Part shown: piece by piece, positions 33,331 to 45,822 of the stretch
Numbering within the stretch: position 1 is the first letter of the stretch
Layout of the letters: the number at the start of each line of letters is the position of its first letter
From: Chloranthus sessilifolius
Taxonomy: Eukaryota > Streptophyta > Magnoliopsida > Chloranthales > Chloranthaceae
Length of the DNA stretch: 64,000 nucleotides
Direction: 5' to 3'
Assembly: GCA_021018995.1 (NCBI GenBank)
Contig: CM037596.1
Span: 99,927,416 to 99,991,415 of the forward strand
Notes under the pieces: model-generated
What the model saw: only the letters and a program-made list of their open reading frames with translations
Database searches by the model: none
What the model was told of the DNA's origin: nothing
Program-made: the position numbers and the translations under genes

Positions 33331-34057
33331 TCAAGTCCAGCTTACCTATAAAAAAAAAAATTAAAAAAAAAAATCTATATACCGATAAAAGAAAAGAAAT
33401 TTTTTCTTATGAATGTGTTTGCTCTTATCATCACTAAATAAAAGTATAATAAAAAAAATATTTTTTAAATAACATAGTCAAAATTTAAAAAGAAAAAGTG
33501 TTGCTTTCACTTTTGGCATTAACTCTAACAGAGCTAACCCTAAACCTAGCCTAAACCGGAACCCGACCCATTAATAAATGAGACGAGTTTTGATGCACCA
33601 AACTTTAACCCAGCCTAAAATCCTAAATGGATATGCTTATTTAAGTTTTAATCCGACCCGAATCCGCCCATTAATAAATGGGGCGAGTCTGGGTCCAAAA
33701 ATTAGACCCCATTATTACACTGCCTACCAATAAATAAGAGATGTCCGAATCCCTTGGACAGTAGAAAATCATGTCCCCTTCTTAATAAGTCCCTCATTTC
33801 GCAAGAAAGTTTATACATCAATTTGCTTCTTGTGAATTATGAGTAAAAACTATTTAAAAAGCAGCCCTTAAAAGCATTTAATTTTTTCATAATTATTGGG
33901 CTGCCACATGCGTCATTTAATGGTATCTATATGGCCATTAATTAGCTACCCAATATTTTAGAATTTGACTATGGATGATTATAAGGGACTGGAAAACAAG
34001 GTTTTAGAAATCGGTTGATTCCGATACTCATCGGGGCTCTCTAGAGTCGATATGCTT
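33331..34057. other. AT-rich stretch with a GACCCG-word fragment
   Basis: 33520-33725 contains CTAACCCTAAACCTAGCC, AACCCGACCC and twice CCATTAATAAATG.G, a hAT-like remnant. The rest is unassigned. Confidence 0.45.
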
Positions 34058-34210
34058 CACTACAAAAAATAAGATTATTAGTGACAGCTAAAAATTGTCG
34101 CTATTAACAAAAAATACTATTAAAGGCTATTAAGACTATTAGCAGCAGCTTTTTAGTTAATATATAGCTAACAGTTTTAACTATCGCTAATAGTCTTATT
34201 TTTTATAGTA
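34058..34210. mobile_element. CACTA-type MITE, copy 16
   Basis: Opens CACTACAAAAAATAAGATT and closes CTTATTTTTTATAGTA; perfect CTT duplication (34055-34057, 34211-34213). Inserted in sequence with T2-like TTTTAGAAATCGG and CCGATACTC words. Confidence 0.88.
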
Positions 34211-35618
34211 CTTAATAGATACTGCTACGCATACATATCAACTGACATGTATGCAAATTCGGGCAATATTGACCGGTAAGAGGCCCTACGGCCGATGTAT
34301 TGCATATTAATCTAGGAATCGTAGATCTCAGAAGTCTTAGCCCTCTTAAGATCAGTATTCTCAGTTCACACTTCTCAGAGTTGCAAGACTCTTGTGCAAT
34401 AAAAAGGAGATACTTTAGCCGATATGCGTTTGCTTATACGGGCAGATATGGTGGCTCAAGTTGGTTTGTAAATATCGGGATCGACCGATATATGCTCAAA
34501 AGTATACACTCAGATTCAATATTGTAGGAGATGAAATGGGTTTACCTAGGTTTAGGTTTTCTTAGTTTCTTGGTTGTATTTAGCCAACTTGCAATGGCCA
34601 AAATACCCCTATTTCTCCATTATTAGAAAACGAATCATTGATGCTTTTAGAAAACGTGTAGCCAGTGTACGTAATATCCTTCGCACCTCGGGTATATAGT
34701 ACTCTGTTTCGTAGTTAAGCATCTTTTGATAAAATTCTCTCTAAAGAGAAGCCTATGATGGTTTTACCAAGCCATATTGAATAGAAGAATGAAGTTGACC
34801 CTTGCACATAATTCCAAAGAGAAACTTGGTACTTAGGGGACCAGCGTCATGTGAAAAAGTTATTTAAATCGTCTGATTTAATGCATTTAATAGTCATTAT
34901 CTGATTCAAAGTTGATCATGTTAAATCAATGATAGAAATCATGTTTCGTGTAAATCTTCTGCACCAAAAATTTTAAGATCATAAACTTCAAATCAAAGGG
35001 CTTAGATGATGTTTTGACATGTCTCGAGTCATTAAAAGACCAAACTTTCTCTTAAACTATGTGCGGGGGCCGCCAACTTCTGATGTGCAAGTAACGGTGG
35101 TGCTCTATTGCTTCTATTTTTGTGATTAAGTTGGATGCTGCAATTCATAAAAGAAAACTGCTTCTCTTAGCTAGAAAGTAAAGGGTTGAGTAAATTAGTC
35201 CAATGACATGTTGCATGATCAATTGATCATCGGCATCCATACCCCTAGTTTATGGAGAGACAAATGCTGTACTATTCAATGATTTTTGTTAGATTTGATC
35301 CAAAACAAGTCCAATTATTTGTTTTAGGGAGCATCTTCATTCATGTAAAAGTAAAAGGCTATATTTTTGGCTTTCAGAGCTTCCTTTTATTCGTATAAAA
35401 GCACTTTATGGGTGGGTGAGAGGGCATGTCTTTGTCATGATGTAAATAAATATCTTTTAAATCAAATTTATTATATATATATATATATTATCCAAAGTAT
35501 TTATTACCTTTTTTTGGTCTCAGAAAAGGTTAAATGGACTCATAATTTGCTTAAGAGAATCATTTAATTGGTTCGTACATAGCATCAAAACATGGGTTTG
35601 AATGGATCATATTAAAAT
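34211..35618. other. 1.4 kb without recognisable genes
   Basis: Some GGCCGATAT words near 34300-34500. No coding frame of recognisable family. Confidence 0.4.
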
Positions 35619-36086
35619 GGGAAATTTACCGTATCGACCCTGTCAGATACACTTTTTTCGTCAAAGACCCTATATTTTCAACTTTAACCAAACTGTCCAG
35701 CTTTAAGCCGCTCCAGTTTCAGCTAACACAAAAAGTTAGAAATACCCCTTTCTTATACTTTTTTTTGTTTTACATAGTTTAAAATTTTAAATATTTGCAC
35801 TTTTTTATATTTACGCGATGTGAAACGGAATCTATGTCGTCTGTTTGAAGGCCACAATATAAAATCGATAATGTCAAAGACAGACACGAAAAAAGGTGAT
35901 ATCGCTTTTTTAAAAATAAAAATAATTTTTTTTTTAAATAGTCGATGCCGGCTGTTCAATCACTCAATGAAGACTCTTAAAACAGTTTGTACCGACTGCT
36001 TAAAGAGGCGACATCGACTGTTTAAATAGTCTCCATCGACTGCTTAGAAAGTCGATCTCGACTGTTTAGGCGGTCGCCATCGACTG

Positions 36087-36144
<58 letters not shown>

Positions 36145-36503
36145 TAGTTGGTACCGACTGTTTTAAGAGTCGTCATCAACTGTTTAAAAAAATAAAAAAT
36201 AAAAAAATTTAAGAGGCAATATCTCTTTTTTTTCGTTTCTATCTTTGGCACCATCAATTTTATATTGTGGCCTTCAAATCAGATGACATAAATCTCGTTT
36301 CACATCGTGTAAATATAGAAAAGTGCAAATACTTAAAATTTTAAACTACGTTGAACGAAAAAAAAGTGTAAGAAGGGGTATTTCTGACTTTTGTGCTAGC
36401 TGAAAATGGCTTGACTAAAAGCCGGGCGAATTAGGAAAAGGTGAAAATATAGGGTCTTTGACGAAAAAGGTGTGTCTAATAGGGTCAATCCGATAAATTT
36501 CCC
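35619..36503. mobile_element. Mutator-like element with ~300 bp inverted ends, family M2
   Basis: 885 bp bounded by the perfect 9 bp duplication TATTAAAAT (35610-35618, 36504-36512), the length typical of Mutator insertions. The arms are about 300 bp each and closely complementary: GGGAAATTTACCG...TTTTTCGTCAAAGACCC on the left and the reverse on the right, running through GGCCACAATATAAAAT. The core consists of CGACTGTTTAAATAGTC-like palindromic units and a (TA)n at 36089-36137. No transposase. Frames at 35753-36257 are arm or core translations. Confidence 0.93.
35940..36185. repeat. Palindromic tandem core of the Mutator-like element
   Basis: About ten degenerate units of 25-28 bp with CATCGACTG, TTTAAATAGTC or variants; each unit is partly self-complementary. 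Split by (TA)24. Confidence 0.8.
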
Positions 36504-36512
36504 TATTAAAAT

Positions 36513-38785
36513 CTCACTGTAAGTTTTCATTTTTAACTATGTAATGCTCGCTTGCTCCATGTGCACCCAAAACAATATTTTAGAGGCCACATATCATTTT
36601 TCAGAGAACCAATTAGCTGGTCAAATGGACTCATAAATTTGTTTAAGAGAACCAATTAGCTGATTCCAGCAGACCATCCAAAACATGAGTTTATAGAAAA
36701 GGAGGCATTGCATACATCATATTAAAAATGGAACCCACTCTCCTAACTGTCATAAACATTAAAATGGTATTTAAATGATCTTATATTATCAATGATTTAA
36801 AATGTGGGTAATAAAAACCGTCAAATTGATAGTTCATAGATTGAAGTACAATATGTCCAAAAATGGTGTTTTAGGGAGATTTAAATCATCCGATCTGTGA
36901 ACTATAATATCAATCATTGCTTTTAGTTTTAATGATTGATACTAAAGTTCATCAATCAGATGGTTCACATCCACTTATCGACATGTTTCATTGCGTGAGA
37001 GATATTCGAATGATAGATTGCCACTTGGGCATTGATTGTAGAAGTGTGTCAAGCCACATGGTATAATGATAAATCACACTTTAATTAATGGGGCGAGATA
37101 AAAAGTCTAATTGTGTTCAAATGTCTGTGAGGAGCCATTATCCCATTACAAAAATAAGAAATTCTCACTATCTCATTCTTTATGTCAAAAAATAAATGTT
37201 TCAAACTGGTTTGGATTTTATTTTTTTTGAATATGATTTATATAATGTTCTTCGACTCCACGTGACACTCAAAATCATGTTTTAAGATGACATGTCACTT
37301 TTTGAATGCGTCTTGGACCATATAACAGTTTTCTTATTATAACTATTTTATATTTATATCAATGCTATTCATGTTAATCTTTGATATATTTCCCTAATTT
37401 TCAAGTAATATGGTACTTAGGAAACCATATAATAGTTTTCTTATTAGATCACCTAATTTTCTCAAATCCCCAAATATTTTCAAGTTAATTTTGATATATT
37501 TCCTTAAGACAACCATCTGTTCATGGTCATAGATGTAGTCAAAAGTTTCTTTTGCTTCCTCTAAAACATCAAATTCTGTCTGTGGTAAGATTATTATTTA
37601 GAAAGTCACAAGGGTGTCGGGGGATATGATTTCAACAGATAGGTGTTTATAAATTCATATGTACGTTATTCAAATGTGGGAGATAGCTCTAATGTTTATA
37701 CTTAATACTATTAGTTATGTATAATGGTTGACATTGTTGAATCAAATCATAGAGATCATGTTTCTTGCCAATTTTTGCCACTAAATTTTTTTACATCATT
37801 ACCTTCAAATTAGACAGTTTAGATCGTATTTCCATCTGGGTCTAAAAAATATGAATTCTTTCTTTAAAATCAGGTGCAACAACACAATTTGTCAATGCAA
37901 GTTGTCGCTCTTTTTTATTTTGGGGGATTTAATTAATCATGACTTATTAAAAAAGTTTTGATTTTTATATTTTTATATTATACAAGCCATGTAAAATAGG
38001 CTTGTTCGGCTCATAGTCACCAAGTCGGCACTAATTCGGCAAGGTTAAAATTCGGGGCAATATTTGGAGGTAAAATCGGAGAGAACAATGAAAGGTAAAA
38101 AAAATTATATTTAAAACTATAAAAAAAAAAAGGCAAAATATAAAATTTGAAAAATTTGGGAATAATTCGCAAACTTTGTGAGCACGAGAATTTTTAAAAA
38201 TCGTGAATGATTTGGAATAAATTTGCAGAACCTTAAATTCACAAATTATTCAAGAATTTTTTAAAAGTTCGGCAATTTTTTAGACTGTGGTTCGGCATGG
38301 TGACTTTATGGTACGGGCTACTTAGTTAAAGACAGTTTTACCCCTTTTATCAATTGTCGACTCCAAATTAATGATAAGGATGTGATTAGCGCTTTCAACT
38401 ACTCAAGCCAGGGTCAACTTGAGGTCTGCTCGTCTATATTCGAGTCGAGCTCTTTTACATTCAAGCTTAAAACTACTCCCTCTCGAGTTTGAGCCAAGCT
38501 CCAGCCTGTTTCGAGCCTGATAATATGTTATATTAGTTTTTATTATCTTTCATTTTTTAATTATATTTTAATTTATCTATATTTAAATAATTAAAAGTTC
38601 TAGTCTTTTGATTAAAAGTACCCACGGAAAGTATTTTATTTTATAGTATATTAACATGACGAGAGTCGTAGAGAAGAGATGAGAGTTAGAGATTAAGATT
38701 TGAATTGACAGATTTAAGTATTTATAATTAGATTGCAATTTTTAATTGTTAGTTTACTAAAATACACAAAGCCCTTAATCGTTCA
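36513..38785. other. Unassigned stretch with dispersed repeat R, copy 3, at 36880-37150
   Basis: 36880-37150 matches the first part of repeat R (TTTTAATGATTGATACTAAAG, CATCCACTTATCGACATG, GATAGATTGCCACTT, GATAAAAAGT). 38020-38315 has loosely inverted ends (ATAGTCACCAAGTCGGC against GGCATGGTGACTTTATGG), possibly another MITE. 38400-38780 has GAGTCGAGCTC words. No gene recognised. Confidence 0.45.
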
Positions 38786-39643
38786 AAGCTACTAATGTTT
38801 ATTTTTTAGGATATTTTAGTAATTTAAGGTATATATATTATCTAATACATATAATTATTTATAAATAAATATTAAATATCGAGTTAAGTCACGCTGCAGA
38901 CTATCTGGTTCGCGACCGACTCATTTACAAACAAGCTCTTAATTTATAGGTCGGCTCAAGTTATGAGTTGTGCTTAAGATACTTGGGAGCTCGTTTTTTC
39001 TAAGATGAGCCGCGCGATCTCTCGAGCTGGCTGTCTCGTTGGGAGCCCTATATTTGATGACGATGATGATGATGATGGATAATTGTGGGCCTACAAACAG
39101 ATGGATGACTGTGATGATGGGGCTTGTAGCACAATGGACGGTGAGGGTACTTTCAACTCGATCATGTACTGACCTTGCACCAAACCGAAGGATTTAAGCT
39201 TGTCAAAGTCACTAGCTTTCTACAAAAAGTAAAGGAATAAAAATGAATCTCTCATATAGCAGTACCTCCTCTGTTGGTGATGGGATTGGTCAATTCCTCA
39301 TACATTGAACCATTATTGTGCCACATGTGCCCATTCTTTAACATCAGATCATGCTCTTAAATGTCGGCTGATATATATAGGATTAAACCTGATCGGATAC
39401 GATATGAATCCCTGGGTATAAATATCAGCCTATACCAACGAATATTTATACTACCGGGAAAAGGACATATGATTTCAAATGCATGGGTTCCCATTCATTC
39501 GACCCTCAGTTCACATGTCATGTGACAGGTGGTCCCAAATATATATGGTGGTCCCAAATATCATATGTCATCGTGCATGTGATCTATAAAAAAATAAATT
39601 AAAAAAAATTTTCAATGGTTCAAACTTTGCTCGAAGTTTTAGT

Positions 39644-39796
39644 CCCTACGACAAAAAAAAAAAAAAAAAAAAGACCGGCAATTTCTAGCCAGATTGTCGC
39701 TATTAATACAAAAACTATTAAGACTATTAACAACAAATTTTTTTTGTTAATAGCGGCAGTTTTTTACTGTCGCTAATAGTCTTATTTTTTACAATG
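39644..39796. mobile_element. CACTA-type MITE, copy 17, absent from the duplicate
   Basis: Left end worn (CCCTACGACAAAA... with an expanded A run), right end AGTCTTATTTTTTACAATG. AGT duplication on both sides (39641-39643, 39797-39799). The matching site in unit B (around 43140) lacks it. Confidence 0.8.
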
Positions 39797-40137
39797 AGTA
39801 TCGCCTCACACATCCTAATGCATTGAACTATTTGCCCTACGACTACATTTTGGATGGTGGACATTAACTCTTAAATTAATTGTCTATAAATGAACTTGAT
39901 CATCTTTGGGCAAGTTACTGTAGCATCCGATCCCTTTGATGGGTGCCACGTGGACCTCACCTGATTCGAATGCATGGATCCATCATGAATTCGAACCCAT
40001 ATCCCCGAACCTCTTATACAATATTAGTTCACATCGGCCGATATCAGCTACTATAGCCACTATGTATCCAATATGACCAGATAGAATACCAAAAATATAT
40101 GTTCGGCCAATCTCTTTTTAATTGCTTGACCAATATG

Positions 40138-41946
40138 TTTTTTTTTTTCAAGTTGTTTTAGTATTATATAGAAAGTTAGACAAGAGTCTCAGAATGATCG
40201 ATAAAGGCCCAAGTCAACACCACAAGCATTGCTACTTGGAAAATCGGACTTTCCGAAGAAAATAAGAGTAGCTACTTGAATACAACGTAGGAAACCCTAA
40301 CACAATGGGAAAAAACTACACAGGAGGAAACCGAACTGTCCGGAAAGAAACCACCGAAAATGAAAAAAATCTCCTCAGAGGTAAAACAGGCCACCAAAAT
40401 AAGAAAATCGGAAAACCCATTACATATTATAAAAGAAAAAAAAGAAGATGATCGACACTAAACCTTCCGACATTAAAGATCGAGGAGTCTTCTTTGCTGG
40501 CTACAATCGCCCAGGAGTAAACCAATATGAGACTAGATCGGATAAGATTCTCTTCTGAAAAAAAAACTCCGTTGCACCTGAAGTTGTTGCACAAGAGCCA
40601 AGTATTCCAAAGGATAGAAATGTATAAGTGATCCCAGATCCATTGCTTGATTCCGCTGACTGGGAGGGAGGCCCAACTGAGAATGGTACCGATTTGGTTA
40701 CCTGGTAACCATTAAGAAATGTTGAAGGTTTTAAAGCATCTATACCAAACAAGACAAATTCTTTTACATAGAAGGAAAATGTGTTCAGAGTCCTCCTCAC
40801 AATCGTTGTAGAAGAAACAATATTGAGAGAAAGACATACCCCTTCTGTTTAAATTGGAAATGGTAGGAAATTTGTTCCAACACAAGGGCCAAAAAAAGAA
40901 AAAGACCTTTGAAGGAATCTTGAAATCCCAGATTTATGCCCAACTGATCGATGTATTGTTTGAGAGAAGGGACCGATAAGCAACCTTCTTCACCGAAAAC
41001 TCTCTTTTTATTGATATGTCAAAGTCTAGAATTAGTTTAGTTGAGAGGAAGATAAACATGATCATGGATTCCCAAGAGTTCACTGAATTCATTGATTTCA
41101 ACATCACTAAGTTTGCATCGAAAGTCGATTTGCCATTGCGAATTCCAAAGAAAACTCAAAAATTTTAAAAACTTTTGATTTAGGATCAGAAACAATGCTA
41201 AAAAGATTGGGAAACTTAGAAATCGAAACTGAACTCAAAATTAATCCATTTATCTATCCAAAAGTAAATATTGTCACCCGATTCGACAGTAAAGGATATA
41301 TTTTTAATATAATCCTCCCTAATAGATAGGAGACCTTCGCACCACCATAAAGAGCTGTTGTATTGATATTTCTTATTTCTCAACCTCCATCGTATACACG
41401 ATATTTATGAATCACAATTTCTTTCCACTATTGATCCAAGGAATCTCCAAGATGCCACCACCATTTCATCATCAAAGCAGTGTTCATAGCAATAACGAGT
41501 TTGATGCTAAGGCCTCTAGCCCATTTGGGTTGGGTAATTTTATTCCAACTTATAAGGTGCAACTTTTTGTTTTCTCCTAAATCGTCCCACAAAAAGTTTA
41601 TCTCGAGTTTTTTGATTTCTTACCAAACTTTAGCCAAACATTTGTAGAAAGATAAAAAATACGACGGAATTACACTAAGAACAGAATGGATGAGAGTCAA
41701 CATACCACCCTTAGAGAGCATCTTACTTTTCCACCCATTGAGCCTACTATTGATTTTTGTGGTGACTGGGTCTCAATGGGAGGTTTTAATTTTCCCAACT
41801 CCAATTGGGATTCCGAGATATTTGAGGGGAAAGGTGGTTAGAACTAGAGTAGCGGAGCTGACCCAATTGTCCAAGGATTGCTCTTCAATATTGATTCCGA
41901 AAATATTTGATTTATTGTAATTGATTTTTTGAGTCGAGCCATTAGA
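40138..41946 (-). pseudogene. LINE (L1-like) ORF2 3' part, unit A
   Basis: Non-LTR retrotransposon, 5'-truncated. In one minus frame, 41930-41640 reads INYNKSNIFGINIEEQSLDN, FPLKYLGIPIGVGKIKTS and KSKMLSKGGMLTLIHSVLSV; 41640-41400 continues PKWARGLSIKLVIAMNTALM and MKWWWHLGDSLDQ in the adjacent frame. This is the RT C-terminal and thumb region, typical of plant L1-like ORF2, with the zinc-binding tail around 40980-40800. It ends in a short poly-A (minus) at 40138-40147. Stops and shifts abound. The listed minus frame at 40501-40800 is out of phase with the RT. Confidence 0.85.
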
Positions 41947-42373
41947 AGCTTCTAATGTTTAATTTTTAGGATATTTTAATTAGTAATTTAAGTTATATAT
42001 ATATATATAAAATTTAATACATATAATCATTTACAAATAAATATTAAATATCGAGTCAAGTTGAGTCGAGTCGTGCTATAGACTACCCAGTTCATGATCG
42101 GCTCATTTACAAACGAGCTCTTAGCTTATAGCTCAGCTCGGCTCACGATTTGAGCTTGGGTTACTTGCGAGCTCGTTTTTTCTTAGATGAACCGCGTGCT
42201 CTCCAAAGCTGGCTTGTCTCGTTGAGAGCCCTATATGTGGTGGTGGTGATGATGATGATGATGATGATGGGTAGTTGTGGAACCACAAACAGATGGATGA
42301 CTGTGATGATGGAGCATGTAGCACAATGGACGATGAGGGTACTTTCATCTGAACCATGTATCGAACTTGCACC

Positions 42374-42689
42374 CAAGGTATCAAAATCGGTATTGGTCTT
42401 GGGTATCGGTTTGCCTGAGGCAAATATGACTCTGCCGATACATATCGGCCGATACATATCGGCCGATACCGATATGTATCAACCAATTGGAAAAAAAATA
42501 AAAAATTGAGCGTCTCGATCAAAACCAAGATGTATCGGCCGATACCCTATACGTATCAAAAAATACGAGCCCGTTTTGGCCGATACAATATTAGGTATCA
42601 GATACGAGATACCGATATATATCAGATTGATGCATATTGAATTGGCCGAAAACCGATACATATTGGTAGCGGCCAAGTTTGATACCTTG
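42374..42689. mobile_element. hAT-like MITE, family T2, copy 2
   Basis: 316 bp with 12 bp perfect inverted ends CAAGGTATCAAA / TTTGATACCTTG. Flanks are CTTGCACC (42366-42373) and CTTCCACC (42690-42697), 7 of 8 matching; unit A keeps the uninterrupted CTTGCACC site (about 39174). The interior is a run of CGATACATATCGGCCG palindromes. Confidence 0.88.
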
Positions 42690-43480
42690 CTTCCACCAAC
42701 CCAAGGATTAAGGTCAGTCAAAGTCACTAGCTTTCTTCAAAAAGTAAAGGAAGAAATGAATCTCTTTTATAGCAGTACCTTCTCTGTAGGTGATGGGATT
42801 GGTAAATTCTTCATACATTGAACGGTTTTTGTGCCACATGGCGTCATCTAGTGCATGGCCCATTCTTTGACATCAGATCATGCTCTTAAATGTCGGCTGA
42901 CATGTATCGGATTATATCTGATCCGATACAATATGAATCCCCTATTCATTTTGGGTATAAATTTCCGTCTATACCAACTGATATTTATACTAGGGGAAAA
43001 GGAGATGATTTCAAACGCATGAATAAACCCATGCATTCGAACCTCAAATCATACGTCGTGTGATATGTGATCGTAAAGATCGTGTGCCATACTCTATGTG
43101 ATCTATGAAAAAATATAATTAAAAAGGTTTTGGTATCGCCTCAAAGTTTTGGTATCGCCTCACGCATCTTACGGCATTGAACTTTTTCCTCTACAACTAC
43201 GCCTTGAATGGTGGACATTCACTCTTTTAAATTAATTGTTTTTAAATGAATCTGATAATCTTTGGGCAAGTTGCGGTAGCACCTGATCCCTTAGATGGGT
43301 GCCACTTGGACCCCACCTGATTTGAATGCATGGATCCATCATACATTCGAACCCATATCATTGGACCTCGTATAGGCATTGGCCGATATCAACTACCATG
43401 GCCATTATGTATCCACTATGACTAGATATAATACCAAAAATACATGTTCGGCAAATCTCTTTTTAATTGTATGACCGATA

Positions 43481-44450
43481 TATTTTTTTTTCCTTCCAGT
43501 TGCTTTAGTATTTTATAAAAAGCTGGACAAAAGCTTCCAAAGCACTAATAAAAGACCAAGCCAACACCAAAAGCATAGCTATCTGGAAAACCGGACTTCC
43601 CGGAGAAAATTAAAGTAGTTGGGTAAACCGTAGGAAACCTTAGCACAATGGGAAAAACCTACATAGGAGGAAACTGAAATATTCGAAAAAAAACCTCCGA
43701 AAAGAAAAAATCTCCCAAAAGATGAAACAGAGGGCCATCAAAACAAGAAAATCCGAAAACCCATTACATATTATGCAAGAAAGAAAGAAGTTGATCGGCA
43801 TTGTACCTTTCGACGTTAAAGATCGATGGGTCTTCTCTCCCGGTGACAATCGCCCAGTGGAAAACAAATATGAGACTCGATCAGATAAGATTGTCTTTAG
43901 AAAAAGAAACTTTGTTACACCTAAAGTTGTTGCACAAGAGCCAAGTATTTCAAATGATGGAAATGTGTAAGTGATCCCAGATCCATTGCTTGATCTCGCT
44001 GATTGGGAAGGAGGCCCAACCGAGAATGGTACCGATTAGGTTACCCGATAAACAGTAAAAAATGTTGAAGGCTTTGAAGCATCTATACCAAACATGTCAA
44101 ATTCTTTTACATAAAAGGAAAAGGTGTTCGGAGTCCCTTCGCAGTTGTTGTAGAAGAAACAATTTTGAGAGAGAGACATACCCCATTAGTTTAAATTGGA
44201 AATTGTAGGCAGTTTATTCCAACACAATAACCAAAGAAAGAAAGAGACCTTTAAAGGGATCTTGAAATCCCAAATTACAGCCCAACTGATCGAGGCGGTG
44301 TTTGAGAGAAGGGACCAATAAGCAGCCTTCACTGAAAACTGTCTCTTTTTATTGCTATGCCAAAGTCTGGAATCAGTTTGGTTGAGAGGAAGATAAACAT
44401 GATCAAGGATTCCCAAGAGTCCACTGAATTCGCTAATTTCAACATCAGTT
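43481..44450 (-). pseudogene. LINE ORF2 tail, unit B
   Basis: Duplicate of the LINE 3' end. The minus frame 44416-44186 reads DSRLWHSNKKRQFSVKAAYW, then WAVIWDFKIPLKVSFFLWLL and WNKLPTISNL: the zinc-binding reverse transcriptase tail domain (zf-RVT) of plant LINEs. Poly-A on the minus strand at 43481-43490. It is cut off on its 5' side near 44450 and so is shorter than in unit A. Confidence 0.85.
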
Positions 44451-44454
44451 CGGT

Positions 44455-44790
44455 TTTCATTTCAATCTTTCACATATGGATCTAGAGAACATGGGTGTAC
44501 CATCAGACGATAAATTGTTTTATTTCATGCGGTACACTTTCCAAAAGGTGACCTTATTTAAGGGTGATGAGTTCCACATGATGTTAAGGTAATTTTTTTT
44601 TTTAATGGATATCATGTGATATCAACAATTGACGGTAGATGATAAGAGCATGATCTCAAGATGCATTATGTGAAAGATTGAGATGAAAAACGATATCGGA
44701 TTCTACGCAGTCAATAGGTTTAATGTCAACGTGGGTGAACTCAAAGATTCAGTGGGTGGATTTAATGGTACTCATAAATATATCATTAGA
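44455..44790. repeat. Family F foldback fragment
   Basis: Matches 32270-32590 (GGGTGTACC.TCAGACG, GCATGATCTCAAGAT, GTGGGTGAACTCAAAGATTC). No ends; abuts unit B. Confidence 0.7.
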
Positions 44791-45451
44791 TGACATTAGC
44801 TGACGAAAATAGTGTATATTGATATTACTATTATCATTTACTTATTTATTTATTTGTATTTTTTATGAATCATGATATGAAATTCATTCAGAAAAATGGA
44901 TCACTTAGCCATGAGCAAGAAGCCTACCACTAAGAGAGCCCAAAAGCTACAACAAGGGCAGGTAATCGATTCTAGGATCCGAATCTTCTTTTTTTTTTTT
45001 GATGAATGGGAAAAAAATTTAAAAAAAAGGAAGGAGAGTGCTCAAAAACTGACCCAAAAATACGGACAGATTATAATTGTCCAATGCCTGCAGCATCAAT
45101 CGTAGCATTCTTCTTAGCAAGACTATCTGTTAGGCTGCGTTTGAGATTGCTCTTTCGAGGCAATTCAAAGAGCAGTTGGCATTGATCATTTTAGTATGGG
45201 ACTGTGTTTGGTTGTAAGTGCTCTTAGTTCTTTCGGAGAGTGACAGACCTGAATTTTGGTCTCTTTAAAAGAGCAATTTAATTAAACCTGCACTTTTAAG
45301 TGGGCTGAGTGCAAAACATGACAAAAGGATACTGACAGACCTCTAATTCTTGTTCAAATGTCATGGCCCAATTGAAGAAATTTTCAAGGGCATAGGAGAT
45401 TTCCCAGATAGCCAATTTAGAACCACCAACAAATCCCCTTCAATGATATAG
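44791..45451. other. Unassigned stretch
   Basis: No gene recognised; the frame 44896-45105 crosses a poly-T tract. TTAGGCTGCGTTTGAGATTGCTC at 45130 resembles MITE ends of the GCGTTTGGG type, also seen at 46720, but no partner end is clear. Confidence 0.4.
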
Positions 45452-45822
45452 GTTGTGTATGGCATAGCTCCCTGTTAGCCCTAGCCATATCAGAGTTCAC
45501 CTGCTTTAGCAGGTTTCCATCCTCTGGGTTAAAATCATGCTAGCTACCTGCTTTAGCAGGTATCCCTTCTCTTTAATAACTCCTTGCATATCAAAATTTT
45601 ATGCAAGGTTTACTTGTTCATCAGTTTTACCCTCTTCTCTACTCACTCTTTAGCAGAGCAGATTTTATTTGCTCTGGAAGGGAGTTAGTAGGGAGTAGGG
45701 AGGTTGCTGCTAGAGCAGGTAAATCCTTCTTTACATGAAGTTAGAAAAGAAAATGAAAACTAACTAAAACAGGTGAACTCCGGTATGACGGGGGCTAGCA
45801 AAGAGCTATGCCATACGCAACA
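45452..45822. mobile_element. Harbinger-like MITE, family H1, copy 3
   Basis: Opens GGTTGTGTATGGCATAGCTC, closes GAGCTATGCCATACGCAAC plus one changed base. ATA on both sides (45449-45451, 45823-45825). It overlaps the 3' edge of the LINE RNase H remnant that follows. Confidence 0.8.

Larger units (their letters stand above)
38786..41946. repeat. Tandem segmental duplication, unit A
   Basis: Matches 41947-44450 in direct orientation over its whole shared length, from TAATGTTTATTTTTTAGGAT through the GATGATGATGG tract and ATATGACCAGATAGAATACC to the LINE 3' end. Unit A alone carries a CACTA MITE (39644-39796) and a longer LINE section. Unit B starts directly where unit A ends. Confidence 0.85.
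41947..44450. repeat. Tandem segmental duplication, unit B
   Basis: Direct repeat of unit A, starting CTTCTAATGTTTAATTTTTAGGAT. It carries a hAT-like insertion (42374-42689) absent from unit A and stops at CAACATCAG near 44450, inside the LINE section, where a family F fragment begins. Confidence 0.85.

Noticed and set aside
35753-36257. Small frames on both strands
   Set aside because: Translations of the Mutator-like inverted arms and (TA)n core.
37141-37170. CATTACAAAAATAAG, resembling a CACTA MITE left end
   Set aside because: No GCGGCA body and no matching right end within 300 bases.
40501-40800. 99-codon minus frame
   Set aside because: On the LINE strand but in a different phase from the RT and tail readings, with no domain resemblance.
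41690-41920. 76-codon plus frame
   Set aside because: Antisense to a clear LINE reverse transcriptase reading on the minus strand.
42133-42528. Overlapping frames on both strands of about 100-130 codons
   Set aside because: They run through the GATGATGATG microsatellite and CGATAC palindromes of a hAT MITE; codon pattern is repeat-driven.
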